From JAUILH01 sp964230215 (GTDB lineage: Bacteria; Bacteroidota; Bacteroidia; Flavobacteriales_D; JAUILH01), in the NCBI GenBank assembly GCA_964230215.1, contig CAXRGQ010000007.1, positions 310,001 to 374,000 of the forward strand: a stretch of DNA of 64,000 bases. The letters are read 5' to 3'. The notes under the pieces were generated by a model that was not told the origin of the DNA, did not search any database, and saw only the letters and a program-made list of their open reading frames with translations. A program made the position numbers and the translations under genes. Below are positions 25,539-34,401 of this stretch, piece after piece; the stretch's first letter is position 1, and every line of letters starts with the position of its first letter.

Positions 25539-26336
25539 ATGTCGGATGCTCTTCTCTACCACGAAACTCACTACCACTCAAACAATGCGGAGTGGCTATT
25601 ATTAATTCACGGTGCAGGTGGAAGCACACGTACATGGAAACGACAAATTGAAGATTTAGGCGCTAGGTACAACCTGCTGCTAATTGACTTGCCCGGACAC
25701 GGAGAAAATAGAACAATATCTACCATATTTCCAAAATACTCTTTTGCGTTTATAGCGGAAAAAATATGGGATGTTGTAGATTCTCTTAAAATCGTTAAAC
25801 TACACACTGTAGGTGTTTCACTGGGCACAATAATTTGCCTCCAAATGCGCCAGTTGCAACCAAATAGGATATTATCCATCATAATGCCGGGTGCAATTGT
25901 CAAGCTCAACCGTAAACTAAAAGTGCTCGCTAGTGTTAGTCTTGCATCTGCCAAGATTATTGGCTACCGTAATTTCTACAAGCTAAGTGCGCGCATTATG
26001 ATGCCGCGCACAAACCATAAGACCTCAAGGTCTGTTTTTATCCGAGAATCAAAAGCCATAAGTGTAGAAGAGTTTAAAAAGTGGACAGCGCTGTACTACG
26101 ACCTCAACAAGATTCTAAAGAGCTTCTTTACAGCCCAATCTTCCATTCCGCATTTGTTGGTAATGGGTAGCCAAGATCATTTATTCTTAAAACCTGCAAG
26201 AGAATACGCTGAAAGACACAAAAACGCCATGATTAAAGTTGTGAAAGGATGTGGTCATGTAGTGAGCATAGAAAAGGCTAAGAAGTTCAATGCTATTTGC
26301 CTTGATTTCCTGAGTACAATAAAAGTTTCAAAATAA
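25539..26336 (+). CDS. Alpha/beta hydrolase
   Basis: A 265-residue cytoplasmic alpha/beta hydrolase without signal peptide. It shows the HGAGGS oxyanion region, the DLPGHGEN strand-loop, a nucleophile elbow VGVSLGT with Ser, the acid in GSQDHLF and the His in GCGHVVSIE, so the triad looks complete. The substrate cannot be told from the sequence; close neighbours offer no pathway context. The start follows the upstream T9SS gene by 49 bases, so it may have its own promoter. Confidence 0.85.
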   Translation: MSDALLYHETHYHSNNAEWLLLIHGAGGSTRTWKRQIEDLGARYNLLLIDLPGHGENRTISTIFPKYSFAFIAEKIWDVVDSLKIVKLHTVGVSLGTIICLQMRQLQPNRILSIIMPGAIVKLNRKLKVLASVSLASAKIIGYRNFYKLSARIMMPRTNHKTSRSVFIRESKAISVEEFKKWTALYYDLNKILKSFFTAQSSIPHLLVMGSQDHLFLKPAREYAERHKNAMIKVVKGCGHVVSIEKAKKFNAICLDFLSTIKVSK

Positions 26337-26568
26337 TAAGACATTCTAACAATCTTCTTTCTGATATCATCTTGACTAAACGTCCACCAACCGATTCATT
26401 TTTGGTTACGTTCATTTGCTTTAAGTTAACTTTTCTCCGAGCGCAATATCATATTTGTTTGCCTAATCACTAAACAATATAAACCAATGGATAAATTTGC
26501 GCACCCAATCATAACTTAACCACATACAATTAACTCATTTATTGTAACTTGAGGTAAAGACTTTGATT

Positions 26569-28083
26569 ATGAAATTGATGATAGCTCTATTTCTGCTTAT
26601 TGGCCTTGGCGCAAATGCGCAAGTTAAAAAGCACATTGATGTTCAAGCTACTAACTACAGTACCAAAATGTGTACTAATAAAGCAACAGGTGACGTCTAT
26701 GTTGCAAAAAGTAATGAAACTAATGATGCCTTCATATCGCTCATTAGCTATGATGCAAATGGTGACTTGCGCTTTGCAAAACAATTTGAGGACACGACAG
26801 GTAATGGTGTATATGCCATGGATTTGAACATCATCAATGATACTCTATACTTGGTGTCAACTGAGTATTGGTTGTACTGCTATGTAAGTAAATTTGATCT
26901 TCAGGGAAATTATATTTCTGGTACGGCAATAGAAAGGTCAACAATGGGAACATACGAGTATGATCGGATTATAGGTAATCCAGACAACTCATTAACCGTC
27001 CTATTATCAGAATACGATCAGATAAGGATTATAAATTTAAACCATGATTTAAGCATCAACTGGGCAAAAGTATTTAGCACAGACACCACCGGGTCAGGGA
27101 AAAACCCAGGTTTTGCACTGACCAGTTGCAATAATGGAGATATTGTTATAACTGCAAAAGCTAATAATATGCTAAGCATAATTAGGCTAGACATTTCAGG
27201 AAATGTGTTATGGTGCAAGACCTTTGATGAAGCGAATATAGAATACAACCATCCAAAACATGTGCGTGAACTCACGAACGGAAATATCCTAATCTCTGGC
27301 CTGCGAATGGACTCATTTTTTGGTTCTGATGCAAGCACCGGGGTAATTCTATTCAATAACCAAGGCGAATTATTATGGGCAAATAAATATTTGATTGGCA
27401 ATTTACAAGGCTACGCTAGGAATAGTTTTGAGTTAGCTAATGGTAATATGCTCATTGCTGGTTTGGTAAGTTATCCCAACGAAGGAAGTTTTCTCATGGA
27501 GATTGACAATCAAGGGAACGTAATTAACAATTCCGTTGATCCAGACTATGCTTATATTGAAAGTGATGCATACTTAAATGGGGTAATTGTACTAAACCAA
27601 TCATATGACTCATTATTTCTAGATCACATTAGCGCTCAAACCCTTAATACATGTGGTAGTTATGTTGATGCTATCACTGTTAGCCCAATGAATATCAGTG
27701 ATTCTAGCATTAGCAATTCAATTACTTCAGCACTGATTAACCCAGCAGTATTTGACTTTAGTTTGATTTATGAAAGCATAATTACTCCCTTTGACACCTA
27801 TGTTTGTGGTTCTCAAGGTGATGAAGTATTTCTATCGAACGGTAATATTCAATCAATTAAGTATGATATATATCCTAATCCGGCCTTTGATTTCCTTCAA
27901 ATAGAATCTCAATCAATTATTAGTTCTTATAAGATTATTGACTTAAATGGGAGACAAATTAGGCATAGTATGGCTAACTCCAATCACATAAAAATTGATG
28001 TACACACACTACCCCGTGGTATGTATTTCCTTGAAATCCAAAATGCGGCAGGAATTGGCCTTGAAAAGTTTGTGGTAAAATAA
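26569..28083 (+). CDS. Secreted T9SS type A protein with propeller-like repeats
   Basis: This is a 504-residue exported protein: signal peptide to about residue 18 (GANAQ), then repeated strands of the type DANGDLRFAKQF, DISGNVLWCKTF and NNQGELLWANKY at roughly 40-70 residue spacing. These suggest a beta-propeller similar to the one in the N-terminal part of the large protein at 40478. The C-terminal ~70 residues are a T9SS type A sorting domain (YPNPAFDFLQI ... LPRGMYFLEI ... EKFVVK). The ATG at 26569 starts the signal peptide. It converges on the sdh operon, with a hairpin between. Confidence 0.82.
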   Translation: MKLMIALFLLIGLGANAQVKKHIDVQATNYSTKMCTNKATGDVYVAKSNETNDAFISLISYDANGDLRFAKQFEDTTGNGVYAMDLNIINDTLYLVSTEYWLYCYVSKFDLQGNYISGTAIERSTMGTYEYDRIIGNPDNSLTVLLSEYDQIRIINLNHDLSINWAKVFSTDTTGSGKNPGFALTSCNNGDIVITAKANNMLSIIRLDISGNVLWCKTFDEANIEYNHPKHVRELTNGNILISGLRMDSFFGSDASTGVILFNNQGELLWANKYLIGNLQGYARNSFELANGNMLIAGLVSYPNEGSFLMEIDNQGNVINNSVDPDYAYIESDAYLNGVIVLNQSYDSLFLDHISAQTLNTCGSYVDAITVSPMNISDSSISNSITSALINPAVFDFSLIYESIITPFDTYVCGSQGDEVFLSNGNIQSIKYDIYPNPAFDFLQIESQSIISSYKIIDLNGRQIRHSMANSNHIKIDVHTLPRGMYFLEIQNAAGIGLEKFVVK

Positions 28084-28109
28084 AAAAGCCCTCCAAAATT
28101 GGAGGGCTT
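28082..28109 (-). terminator. Terminator of sdh operon
   Basis: A 10-bp perfect stem (28086-28095 with 28100-28109) with a 4-base loop is followed on the minus strand by a T-run (A at 28082-28087). It lies 22 bases after the sdhB stop and one base before the convergent T9SS stop region, and may also slow plus-strand transcription. Confidence 0.85.
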
Positions 28110-28131
28110 AGTCTTAGCAATTATGCTAATA

Positions 28132-28899
28132 TTATCTATCAGAAATCACCGTAGCCTTTAAGAACTCACGGTTCATTCTTGCAATATTCTCTAGTGAAAT
28201 GCCTTTTGGACACTCTACTTCACAAGCCCCTGTTACTGTACAAGCTCCAAATCCTTCTTTATCCATTTGTGCCACCATGTTCTGAACGCGCTCAGCAGCT
28301 TCTACTTTACCTTGTGGTAACAATGATAGCTGAGACACTTTGGCTCCTACGAAAAGCATTGCAGAAGCGTTCTTACACGTTGCCACACAAGCTCCACACC
28401 CAATACACGTAGCCGCATCAAATGCCTTGTCTGCATCTGCTTTAGGAATTGGAATGGCGTTGGCATCTTGTGTATTACCTGAGGTGTTTACCGATATGAA
28501 TCCACCCGCATTCATAATTCTGTCAAAGGCCGTTCTATCAACTACTAAATCCTTAATTACAGGGAATGCAGCTGCCCTCCATGGCTCAATATAGATAGTA
28601 TCACCATCCTTAAACTTGCGCATGTGCAATTGGCAAGTTGTAACGCCCCTATCTGGTCCATGTGCCTCACCATTGATGTACATAGAACACATACCGCAGA
28701 TACCTTCTCTACAGTCGTGGTCAAATGCAACCGGCTCTTCACCTTTGGCAATTAGCTGCTCATTCAAAACATCCATCATTTCTAGGAATGACATGTGCTC
28801 CGAAATATCGCTTACCTGATACGTTTCCATTTTACCTGGTGCAGACGCATTCTTCTGTCTCCAGATTTTCAGGGTAAGATTCATGTTTTTTCCAGCCAT
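28132..28899 (-). CDS. sdhB: Succinate dehydrogenase/fumarate reductase iron-sulfur subunit
   Basis: The 255-residue SdhB/FrdB protein carries all three cluster motifs: the [2Fe-2S] site in CREGICGMC with a later TTCQLH, a ferredoxin-type CIGCGACVATCKN, and a final CTVTGACEVECPKG for the remaining clusters. It passes electrons from the flavoprotein to the membrane cytochrome and quinone. It is last in the sdhC-sdhA-sdhB operon, but separated from sdhA by an S23 ORF flanked by inverted repeats. The start MAGKNMNLTLK is clear. Confidence 0.96.
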   Translation of the reverse strand: MAGKNMNLTLKIWRQKNASAPGKMETYQVSDISEHMSFLEMMDVLNEQLIAKGEEPVAFDHDCREGICGMCSMYINGEAHGPDRGVTTCQLHMRKFKDGDTIYIEPWRAAAFPVIKDLVVDRTAFDRIMNAGGFISVNTSGNTQDANAIPIPKADADKAFDAATCIGCGACVATCKNASAMLFVGAKVSQLSLLPQGKVEAAERVQNMVAQMDKEGFGACTVTGACEVECPKGISLENIARMNREFLKATVISDR

Positions 28900-28918
28900 A
28901 GCTTAGTATATTAGTTTG

Positions 28919-29358
28919 TTAGTTGACAGGTTGACTAGTTATTGGAAGCAAAGTCTAATGCACGCTTTCCAATTGATGAAATGAATGCATTCAGCATTTT
29001 TGACTCTTCTGTAATCAACTCTATTAACTTGTCATATTTATCTTTTTCTATAAAATTTAATTCAAATGCTATAATCAGTTGGGTCTCTAGCTCCATTAAT
29101 GATCCTCTAGCAATTTTTAAAAATTGAACATTGCTAGAAATTGAATCCCTTCCCCATCCTTCTGCAATATTGGATGGAATAGAAACTGCTGACCTTCTAA
29201 TTTGACTAGTTAATCCAAATTTTTCATCCGCAGGAAACGTTTCAGTACATCTATATACCTCCTTGACCAAAGAAATACCCTTCTGCCAAATCAATAAATC
29301 CTTATATGTCTTAAACTCTCCCATTCTAATCAACTAGTCAACTAAGCTACTAGTCAAC
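28919..29358 (-). mobile_element. S23-ORF insert between sdhA and sdhB, with inverted repeats
   Basis: An exact 11-bp inverted repeat (28930-28940 with 29332-29342, GTTGACTAGTT) bounds the S23 ORF. GTTGAC is present a second time at each end (from 28922 on the left; 29353-29358 on the right, reverse). The right end abuts the sdhA stop, and the S23 stop codon lies inside the left repeat. In the sdh transcript these ends could pair and put the ORF in a large loop. Element status is inferred from structure; no transposase or clear target duplication is seen. Confidence 0.5.
28935..29324 (-). CDS. S23/four-helix-bundle protein (IVP-type) inside sdh operon
   Basis: This is a 129-residue member of the four-helix-bundle 'S23 ribosomal protein' family (TYKDLLIWQKG, ETFPADEKFGLTSQIRRSAVSIPSNIAEG, ELETQLIIAFEL). 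Despite the name these are not ribosomal proteins; the family was first seen in ORFs of intervening sequences in 23S rRNA genes and is related in fold to Avd of diversity-generating retroelements. The function is unknown. It lies in the sdhA-sdhB junction in the operon's direction. The ATG ending at 29324 is used rather than a TTG three codons earlier. Confidence 0.88.
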   Translation of the reverse strand: MGEFKTYKDLLIWQKGISLVKEVYRCTETFPADEKFGLTSQIRRSAVSIPSNIAEGWGRDSISSNVQFLKIARGSLMELETQLIIAFELNFIEKDKYDKLIELITEESKMLNAFISSIGKRALDFASNN

Positions 29359-31362
29359 TTACTTATAACTTCTTTGTTTTAACTCAATGTCTTTGAACTC
29401 TAGCATCTCCTTATGCACTTTAGCATTGCTTGGATCACCTGTCCATTCCCATGCTGCCGCATACGCAAAGTCTTTATCGTTCCTTAAAGCTTCTCCCTCT
29501 TCAGTTTGAGACTCCTCTCTAAAGTGACCTCCACAAGATTCAGTTCTTTCTAGGGCATCAATCGCGAATAACTCACCCAACTCTAAGAAATCAGCCACTC
29601 TTGTTGCCTTTTCCAATTCTGGGTTGAATTCGTCCATAGTACCAGGTACAAACACATCTTTGTGGAACTCTTCTCTAATCTGTCTGATCTCTGCAATGGC
29701 CTCTTTTAAACCTTGTTCGTTTCTTGCCATTCCAACTTTATCCCACATAACTTTTCCTAGTCTCTTATGGAAATGGTCAACTGATTTAGATCCTTTGTTA
29801 TTGATAAGCTTCTCAAGTCTATCTTTAACTGACTTTTCAGCTTCATCAAACTCAGGCGTGTTGGTTGGAATTGGACCCGTTCTAATATCATTTGCCAAGA
29901 AATCACCTATTGTGTAAGGCAATACAAAATATCCATCTGCAAGACCTTGCATCAATGCAGATGCTCCTAGTCTATTCGCACCGTGATCTGAGAAGTTTGC
30001 TTCACCCGCTGCGTAACAACCTGGAATAGTCGTCATCAAGTTATAATCAACCCAAAGACCTCCCATAGTGTAATGCACCGCCGGATAAATCATCATTGGC
30101 GTTTTGTATGGATTATCATCTGTAATCTTCTCATACATCTGGAATAGGTTTCCATATTTCGCCTCAACAACCTTCTCTCCTAAAGCTCTAATCTCCGCTT
30201 CTGATGCATTTGGTTTTCCTTGAATAGTTGCTTCTTCTTTTCCGTATCGCATGATAGCAGATGAGAAGTCAAGGTAAACAGCCTCACCAGTCTCATTCAC
30301 TCCAAAACCTGCATCACATCTTTCTTTAGCTGCTCTAGAAGCAACATCACGTGGTACAAGGTTTCCGAATGCCGGATATCTTCTTTCTAAATAATAATCT
30401 CTTTCGTCTTCAGACAAATCGGTTGGTTTTTTCTTTCCTGCACGAATTGCTTCAACATCTTCTTTCTTTTTAGGCACCCAAATTCTACCATCATTTCTAA
30501 GCGACTCAGACATCAAAGTCAATTTAGATTGATAATCTCCCGATCTAGGAATACATGTTGGGTGAATCTGAGTGTAACATGGATTCGCGAAACAAGCACC
30601 TTTTCTGTGTGCTCTCCAAGCAGCTGTCACATTTGAACCCATCGCGTTTGTAGATAAGAAGAATACGTTTCCATATCCACCTGAAGCTAACACTACTGCG
30701 TGAGCTGAATGCCTTTCAATTTCTCCTGTTACTAAGTTTCTTGCAATAATTCCACGTGCCTTGCCATCCACAATAACCAATTCAAGCATCTCGTGACGGC
30801 TATACATTTGGATTTTACCTTTACCAATCTGGCGGCTCATTGCCGAATAAGCACCAAGCAATAACTGCTGTCCTGTTTGACCTTTAGCGTAGAATGTTCT
30901 TGATACAAGTACCCCACCAAACGAACGGTTGTCTAATAAACCACCGTATTCACGTGCAAACGGAACACCTTGAGCCACACACTGGTCAATTATGTTTGCC
31001 GAAACTTCTGCTAATCTATATACATTGGCTTCTCTTGCACGGTAATCTCCACCTTTAACGGTGTCATAGAATAATCTGTAAGTTGAATCACCATCATTTT
31101 GGTAATTCTTTGCAGCATTGATACCACCCTGTGCAGCAATAGAGTGCGCGCGTCTTGGCGAATCTTGAAAACAGAATGTCTTAACATTGTATCCCATCTC
31201 AGCTAATGATGCAGAAGCTGCACCACCTGCTAATCCAGACCCGACAACAATAACATCTATGAGACGCTTGTTAGCTGGGTTAACAACGTTAATATCGTTT
31301 TTATGCTTAGTCCACTTATCTTTAATTGGACCTTCTGGTATTTTGGCATCTAATTTAATCAT
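29359..31362 (-). CDS. sdhA: Succinate dehydrogenase/fumarate reductase flavoprotein subunit
   Basis: A full-length 667-residue SdhA/FrdA. It has the FAD-binding dinucleotide motif (VIVVGSGLAGGAAS), the SIAAQGGINAA segment with the His region for covalent FAD attachment, the substrate-side GGLWVDYNL/TTIPGCYAAGE region and a HxxGANRLGASALMQ motif. It oxidises succinate to fumarate (or the reverse) on the cytoplasmic face. It is encoded 18 bases after sdhC. Its stop codon at 29359-29361 touches the inverted repeat of the S23 insert. Confidence 0.97.
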   Translation of the reverse strand: MIKLDAKIPEGPIKDKWTKHKNDINVVNPANKRLIDVIVVGSGLAGGAASASLAEMGYNVKTFCFQDSPRRAHSIAAQGGINAAKNYQNDGDSTYRLFYDTVKGGDYRAREANVYRLAEVSANIIDQCVAQGVPFAREYGGLLDNRSFGGVLVSRTFYAKGQTGQQLLLGAYSAMSRQIGKGKIQMYSRHEMLELVIVDGKARGIIARNLVTGEIERHSAHAVVLASGGYGNVFFLSTNAMGSNVTAAWRAHRKGACFANPCYTQIHPTCIPRSGDYQSKLTLMSESLRNDGRIWVPKKKEDVEAIRAGKKKPTDLSEDERDYYLERRYPAFGNLVPRDVASRAAKERCDAGFGVNETGEAVYLDFSSAIMRYGKEEATIQGKPNASEAEIRALGEKVVEAKYGNLFQMYEKITDDNPYKTPMMIYPAVHYTMGGLWVDYNLMTTIPGCYAAGEANFSDHGANRLGASALMQGLADGYFVLPYTIGDFLANDIRTGPIPTNTPEFDEAEKSVKDRLEKLINNKGSKSVDHFHKRLGKVMWDKVGMARNEQGLKEAIAEIRQIREEFHKDVFVPGTMDEFNPELEKATRVADFLELGELFAIDALERTESCGGHFREESQTEEGEALRNDKDFAYAAAWEWTGDPSNAKVHKEMLEFKDIELKQRSYK

Positions 31363-31380
31363 GCGTGTACCTAATTAGTA

Positions 31381-32124
31381 TTATAAACTTTCCATTATCC
31401 TTTGAGCATCATCTGCAGACATGCCGTCTTGAATGAATGCTAGGTATATCGGAATAATTGCGAATAGTAGTGGAACAATAATCGAAAACGCTAAACCTGC
31501 CTTTTTGATTATCGGAGTGTATTTTTTGTGGTTGAATCCAAGTGATTGAAAGGCCGCTTGAAATCCATGTGACAAGTGCAGCCCAAGTACAACCATACTT
31601 AACGCATACAGGACTGCTGCCGCCATACCAAAATCTGGGTGCTTAAAGAATGCCACGGTAATCATATAAAGTGGCTTGTACTCTTCACCATCCATTTTGT
31701 AGGTAGGTAAGTCTCCGAAATGCATCTTGCCCCAGAAATTCGCCATGTGAATAATGATAAACAATAGAATTGCAGATCCTAAAATCGCCATGTATCTTGA
31801 GGCCTTAGAAGAATTGGCGTCTGGATTATTGTAGGCATAGTCCACTGGTCTTGCCTTTTTGTTTGCCAGAGCGAGCATAATACCATCAATGGCATGAAAC
31901 AAGATCGAGAAATACGTTAAGTAACTCATTATCTTGATAAATGGGTTTGTTGTCATGAAGTGAGCGTACTTATCAAACTTCTCTTGCGTCTCCGGACCAA
32001 CCTCACCAAGCAACTGTAAGTTACCCGCTAAGTGCCCCACTAAAAACAAACAAAGGAACAACCCAGTTGCTCCCATCCAATATTTTTTCGCTAATGATGA
32101 TTTAATTAATGCTGAATTAGCCAT
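31381..32124 (-). CDS. sdhC: Succinate dehydrogenase cytochrome b subunit (type B)
   Basis: The 247-residue membrane anchor has five predicted membrane segments. His residues placed in them (LVGHLAGN, ILFHAIDG, IIHMANF, LHLSHGFQ) fit the di-heme b cytochrome of type B enzymes such as those of Bacillus and Wolinella. It links SdhA/SdhB to the menaquinone pool. It is first in the operon and preceded by a near-perfect Bacteroidota promoter at 32150-32180. Confidence 0.95.
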   Translation of the reverse strand: MANSALIKSSLAKKYWMGATGLFLCLFLVGHLAGNLQLLGEVGPETQEKFDKYAHFMTTNPFIKIMSYLTYFSILFHAIDGIMLALANKKARPVDYAYNNPDANSSKASRYMAILGSAILLFIIIHMANFWGKMHFGDLPTYKMDGEEYKPLYMITVAFFKHPDFGMAAAVLYALSMVVLGLHLSHGFQAAFQSLGFNHKKYTPIIKKAGLAFSIIVPLLFAIIPIYLAFIQDGMSADDAQRIMESL

Positions 32125-32149
32125 CTTTTTCTCTTTAGTTTTACCTAAA

Positions 32150-32180
32150 CAAAGGTACTTTTCAAAGCGTTTTTAGCAAA
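32150..32180 (-). promoter_or_regulatory. Promoter of sdhCAB operon
   Basis: On the minus strand TTTG (32177-32180), a 19-base spacer and TACCTTTG (32150-32157) match the Bacteroidota housekeeping promoter exactly. The -7 element ends 25 bases before the sdhC ATG. Confidence 0.8.
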
Positions 32181-32283
32181 CAATTTATGCTATTTAGAAT
32201 CATTCTGAATAGCGCCTTAAATGAACAATCTCAACCATTTGATAATCTGTGCTTTATAAGGTTTGATAGTGAAGTGACGCCTG

Positions 32284-32314
32284 TTTCATTATGCCATTTA
32301 TATGATTACATTTG
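32284..32314 (+). promoter_or_regulatory. Promoter of Xaa-Pro aminopeptidase gene
   Basis: TTTC (32284-32287, one mismatch to TTTG), a 19-base spacer and TACATTTG (32307-32314). The -7 element overlaps the earlier in-frame start at 32312, which supports the ATG at 32333 as the real start. Confidence 0.65.
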
Positions 32315-32332
32315 TTACTCAACATTAGTTTT

Positions 32333-33625
32333 ATGAAGTACGATAGAATAGATAAAGCTCTGTATATCCACAACCGTGAAAAATTTACAGCTCAGATGAA
32401 TGGCAACGCCCTTGCCGTGTTTAATTCCAACGATATTTTCCCCATTAGCGCGGACAGCACAATGCCCTTTCAACAGCATAGAGACATACTTGCTTTAAGC
32501 GGCATTGATCAAGAGGAAAGTATTTTGGTGTTATTCCCGAATTGTCATGACCCTAAGCACAGAGAAATTCTATTCTTAAGAGAAACCAACGAGCACATTG
32601 CTGTTTGGGAAGGCCATAAGTATACCAAAGAAGAAGCGTATGAAACTTCAGGGATTAAAACGGTTTATTGGACGCATCAATTCGACACGATATTTAACAC
32701 ATTGATGGCTGAAGCTGAGATCTGCTACATCAACACAAACGAACATACCCGTGCAAAAACGGAAGTTGAAACACGTGAAGATCGTTTCATAAAACAGCTT
32801 AAAGCTAAATATCCTGCGCATTCCTATGCTAAAAGTGCTCCAATAATGCACAGAGTGCGCTCAATCAAACACCCAGTGGAGCTAGAATTAATGCAGAAAG
32901 CGTGTGACATCACTAAAGCAGGTGTTCACAGAGTATTAAACTTTCTGAAACCTGGTGTATGGGAATATGAGCTTGAGGCTGAGATTCTGCACGAATTTGT
33001 TAGACAGCGTAGTAAAGGTTTTGCTTACACTCCAATTATTGGGTCTGGTGCTAGCGCATGCGTATTGCACTATATCGAGAACAATAGAGAATGTAAAGAT
33101 GGAGATGTAATTCTGATGGATTTTGGAGCAGAGTATGCCAATTACGCATCCGATTTGACGCGCTGCTTCCCTGTAAACGGCAGATTTACGGATAGACAAA
33201 AAGCTGTTTACAACGCCGTATTACGGGTAAAAAATGAAGCCACTAAATTACTTGTGCCAGGTACCATGCTTAAGGATTATCATGTTGAAGTGGGTAAGTT
33301 AATGGAGTCTGAACTGCTTGGTTTAGGGTTGATTGATCAGACTGACATTAAAAACCAAAAAGCAGATTGGCCAGCCTACAAAAAGTATTTCATGCACGGA
33401 ACATCTCATTTTATCGGCTTGGATACACATGATGTTGGCTTATGGACGGAGCCAATCAAAGCAAACATGGTATTTACAGTTGAACCTGGTATCTATATTC
33501 CAGAAGAAAACCTGGGCATCCGATTAGAGGATGATGTGGTTGTTCAAGAACAAGGAGAGCCCTTTAATTTGATGCGCGACATTCCTATTGAAGCAGACCA
33601 CATTGAGGAATTAATGAATAACTAA
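32333..33625 (+). CDS. pepP: Xaa-Pro aminopeptidase (aminopeptidase P)
   Basis: This 430-residue M24B metallopeptidase removes N-terminal residues that precede proline. The N-terminal creatinase-like domain covers about residues 1-165. The pita-bread catalytic domain follows with the metal ligands in place: two Asp (LMDFGAEYANYASDLTRCF), His in HGTSHFIGLDTHDVG, Glu in VEPGIYIPEE and Glu in IRLEDDVVV. It is cytoplasmic with no signal peptide. The alpha/beta hydrolase gene begins two bases after its stop, so both are probably cotranscribed. Confidence 0.94.
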   Translation: MKYDRIDKALYIHNREKFTAQMNGNALAVFNSNDIFPISADSTMPFQQHRDILALSGIDQEESILVLFPNCHDPKHREILFLRETNEHIAVWEGHKYTKEEAYETSGIKTVYWTHQFDTIFNTLMAEAEICYINTNEHTRAKTEVETREDRFIKQLKAKYPAHSYAKSAPIMHRVRSIKHPVELELMQKACDITKAGVHRVLNFLKPGVWEYELEAEILHEFVRQRSKGFAYTPIIGSGASACVLHYIENNRECKDGDVILMDFGAEYANYASDLTRCFPVNGRFTDRQKAVYNAVLRVKNEATKLLVPGTMLKDYHVEVGKLMESELLGLGLIDQTDIKNQKADWPAYKKYFMHGTSHFIGLDTHDVGLWTEPIKANMVFTVEPGIYIPEENLGIRLEDDVVVQEQGEPFNLMRDIPIEADHIEELMNN

Positions 33626-33627
33626 GC

Positions 33628-34377
33628 ATGCTTCATTATTCGGTTTGTGGAGAAGGTCCAACTTTAGTGCTTGTCCATGGTTTTTTGGAGTCAAGCACTA
33701 TGTGGAATGACTACTTACCCGAACTGTCAAATCAATTTCAAGTCATTACAGTTGACCTGCCTGGACATGGTAAATCTTCCATAGATGAAGGGGAAAGTAT
33801 CTTTAGTATGGCAGAAAAAATCAAGTCTTTACTTGACAAGGATAGCGTAAGTGATTATGTTTTGGTGGGACATTCAATGGGCGGCTATGTTGGTGCGGAA
33901 CTGTGCAAAATCGATCATCGCGTGCGCCAATTGATTCTTCTGAATTCACACCTAGATGAAGATACCGACGACAAAAAACGTATGCGAACCAAGGTGGCAG
34001 ATTTTGTGCTTCAGCACTATCCCATCTTTGTGCGAGAGTCAGTTCCTGGACTATTCTATTCAAAAAACATCCCCCAAAATCAGCCTAAGATTGATGTGGC
34101 AATAGAAGAGGCTCTTAATCTAAATCCATCCGCAATAAGCACCTGTACTAAAGCAATGCGCGATAGAAAATCAAATTTGGAATGGGCAAAAACTACCTCA
34201 ACACCTATTACGTTTATCACAGGAGACCAGGATGGAATAATGCCTTTGGAAATGATCAAAGCTCAACATTCTCTATTAGAAAAAAGCGAATTGATTGTCT
34301 TAAAAAACTGTGGTCACATGGCGCATATAGAAGCCTCAGACCGAACTTTAAAAGAAATAATTAAGTGCATAGGCTGA
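33628..34377 (+). CDS. Alpha/beta fold hydrolase
   Basis: A 249-residue protein with a complete alpha/beta hydrolase pattern: HGFLESSTMW oxyanion region, DLPGHGKS, nucleophile elbow GHSMGGY (Ser83), acid in TGDQDGIMP and His in NCGHMAHIE. The size and motifs resemble the MenH/BioH-like esterase group, but the substrate is unknown. It starts two bases after pepP. A hairpin overlapping its stop codon probably ends the transcript. Confidence 0.87.
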   Translation: MLHYSVCGEGPTLVLVHGFLESSTMWNDYLPELSNQFQVITVDLPGHGKSSIDEGESIFSMAEKIKSLLDKDSVSDYVLVGHSMGGYVGAELCKIDHRVRQLILLNSHLDEDTDDKKRMRTKVADFVLQHYPIFVRESVPGLFYSKNIPQNQPKIDVAIEEALNLNPSAISTCTKAMRDRKSNLEWAKTTSTPITFITGDQDGIMPLEMIKAQHSLLEKSELIVLKNCGHMAHIEASDRTLKEIIKCIG

Positions 34378-34394
34378 CTTAGCCCATGCACTTA
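34362..34394. terminator. Hairpin between convergent genes
   Basis: A 14-bp stem with one mismatch (34362-34375 with 34381-34394) and 5-base loop includes the hydrolase stop codon and lies seven bases before the stop of the convergent gene. T-runs are weak on both sides, so termination efficiency is uncertain. Confidence 0.55.
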
Positions 34395-34401
34395 GCTTAA
34401 T

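Noticed and set aside
28935..29324. Annotation as ribosomal protein S23
   Set aside because: The family name is historical. The protein is a four-helix-bundle IVP-type protein and no evidence links it to ribosomes.
32312..32332. Earlier in-frame start for the Xaa-Pro aminopeptidase
   Set aside because: It lies within the TACATTTG promoter element at 32307-32314, so it could not be on the transcript.
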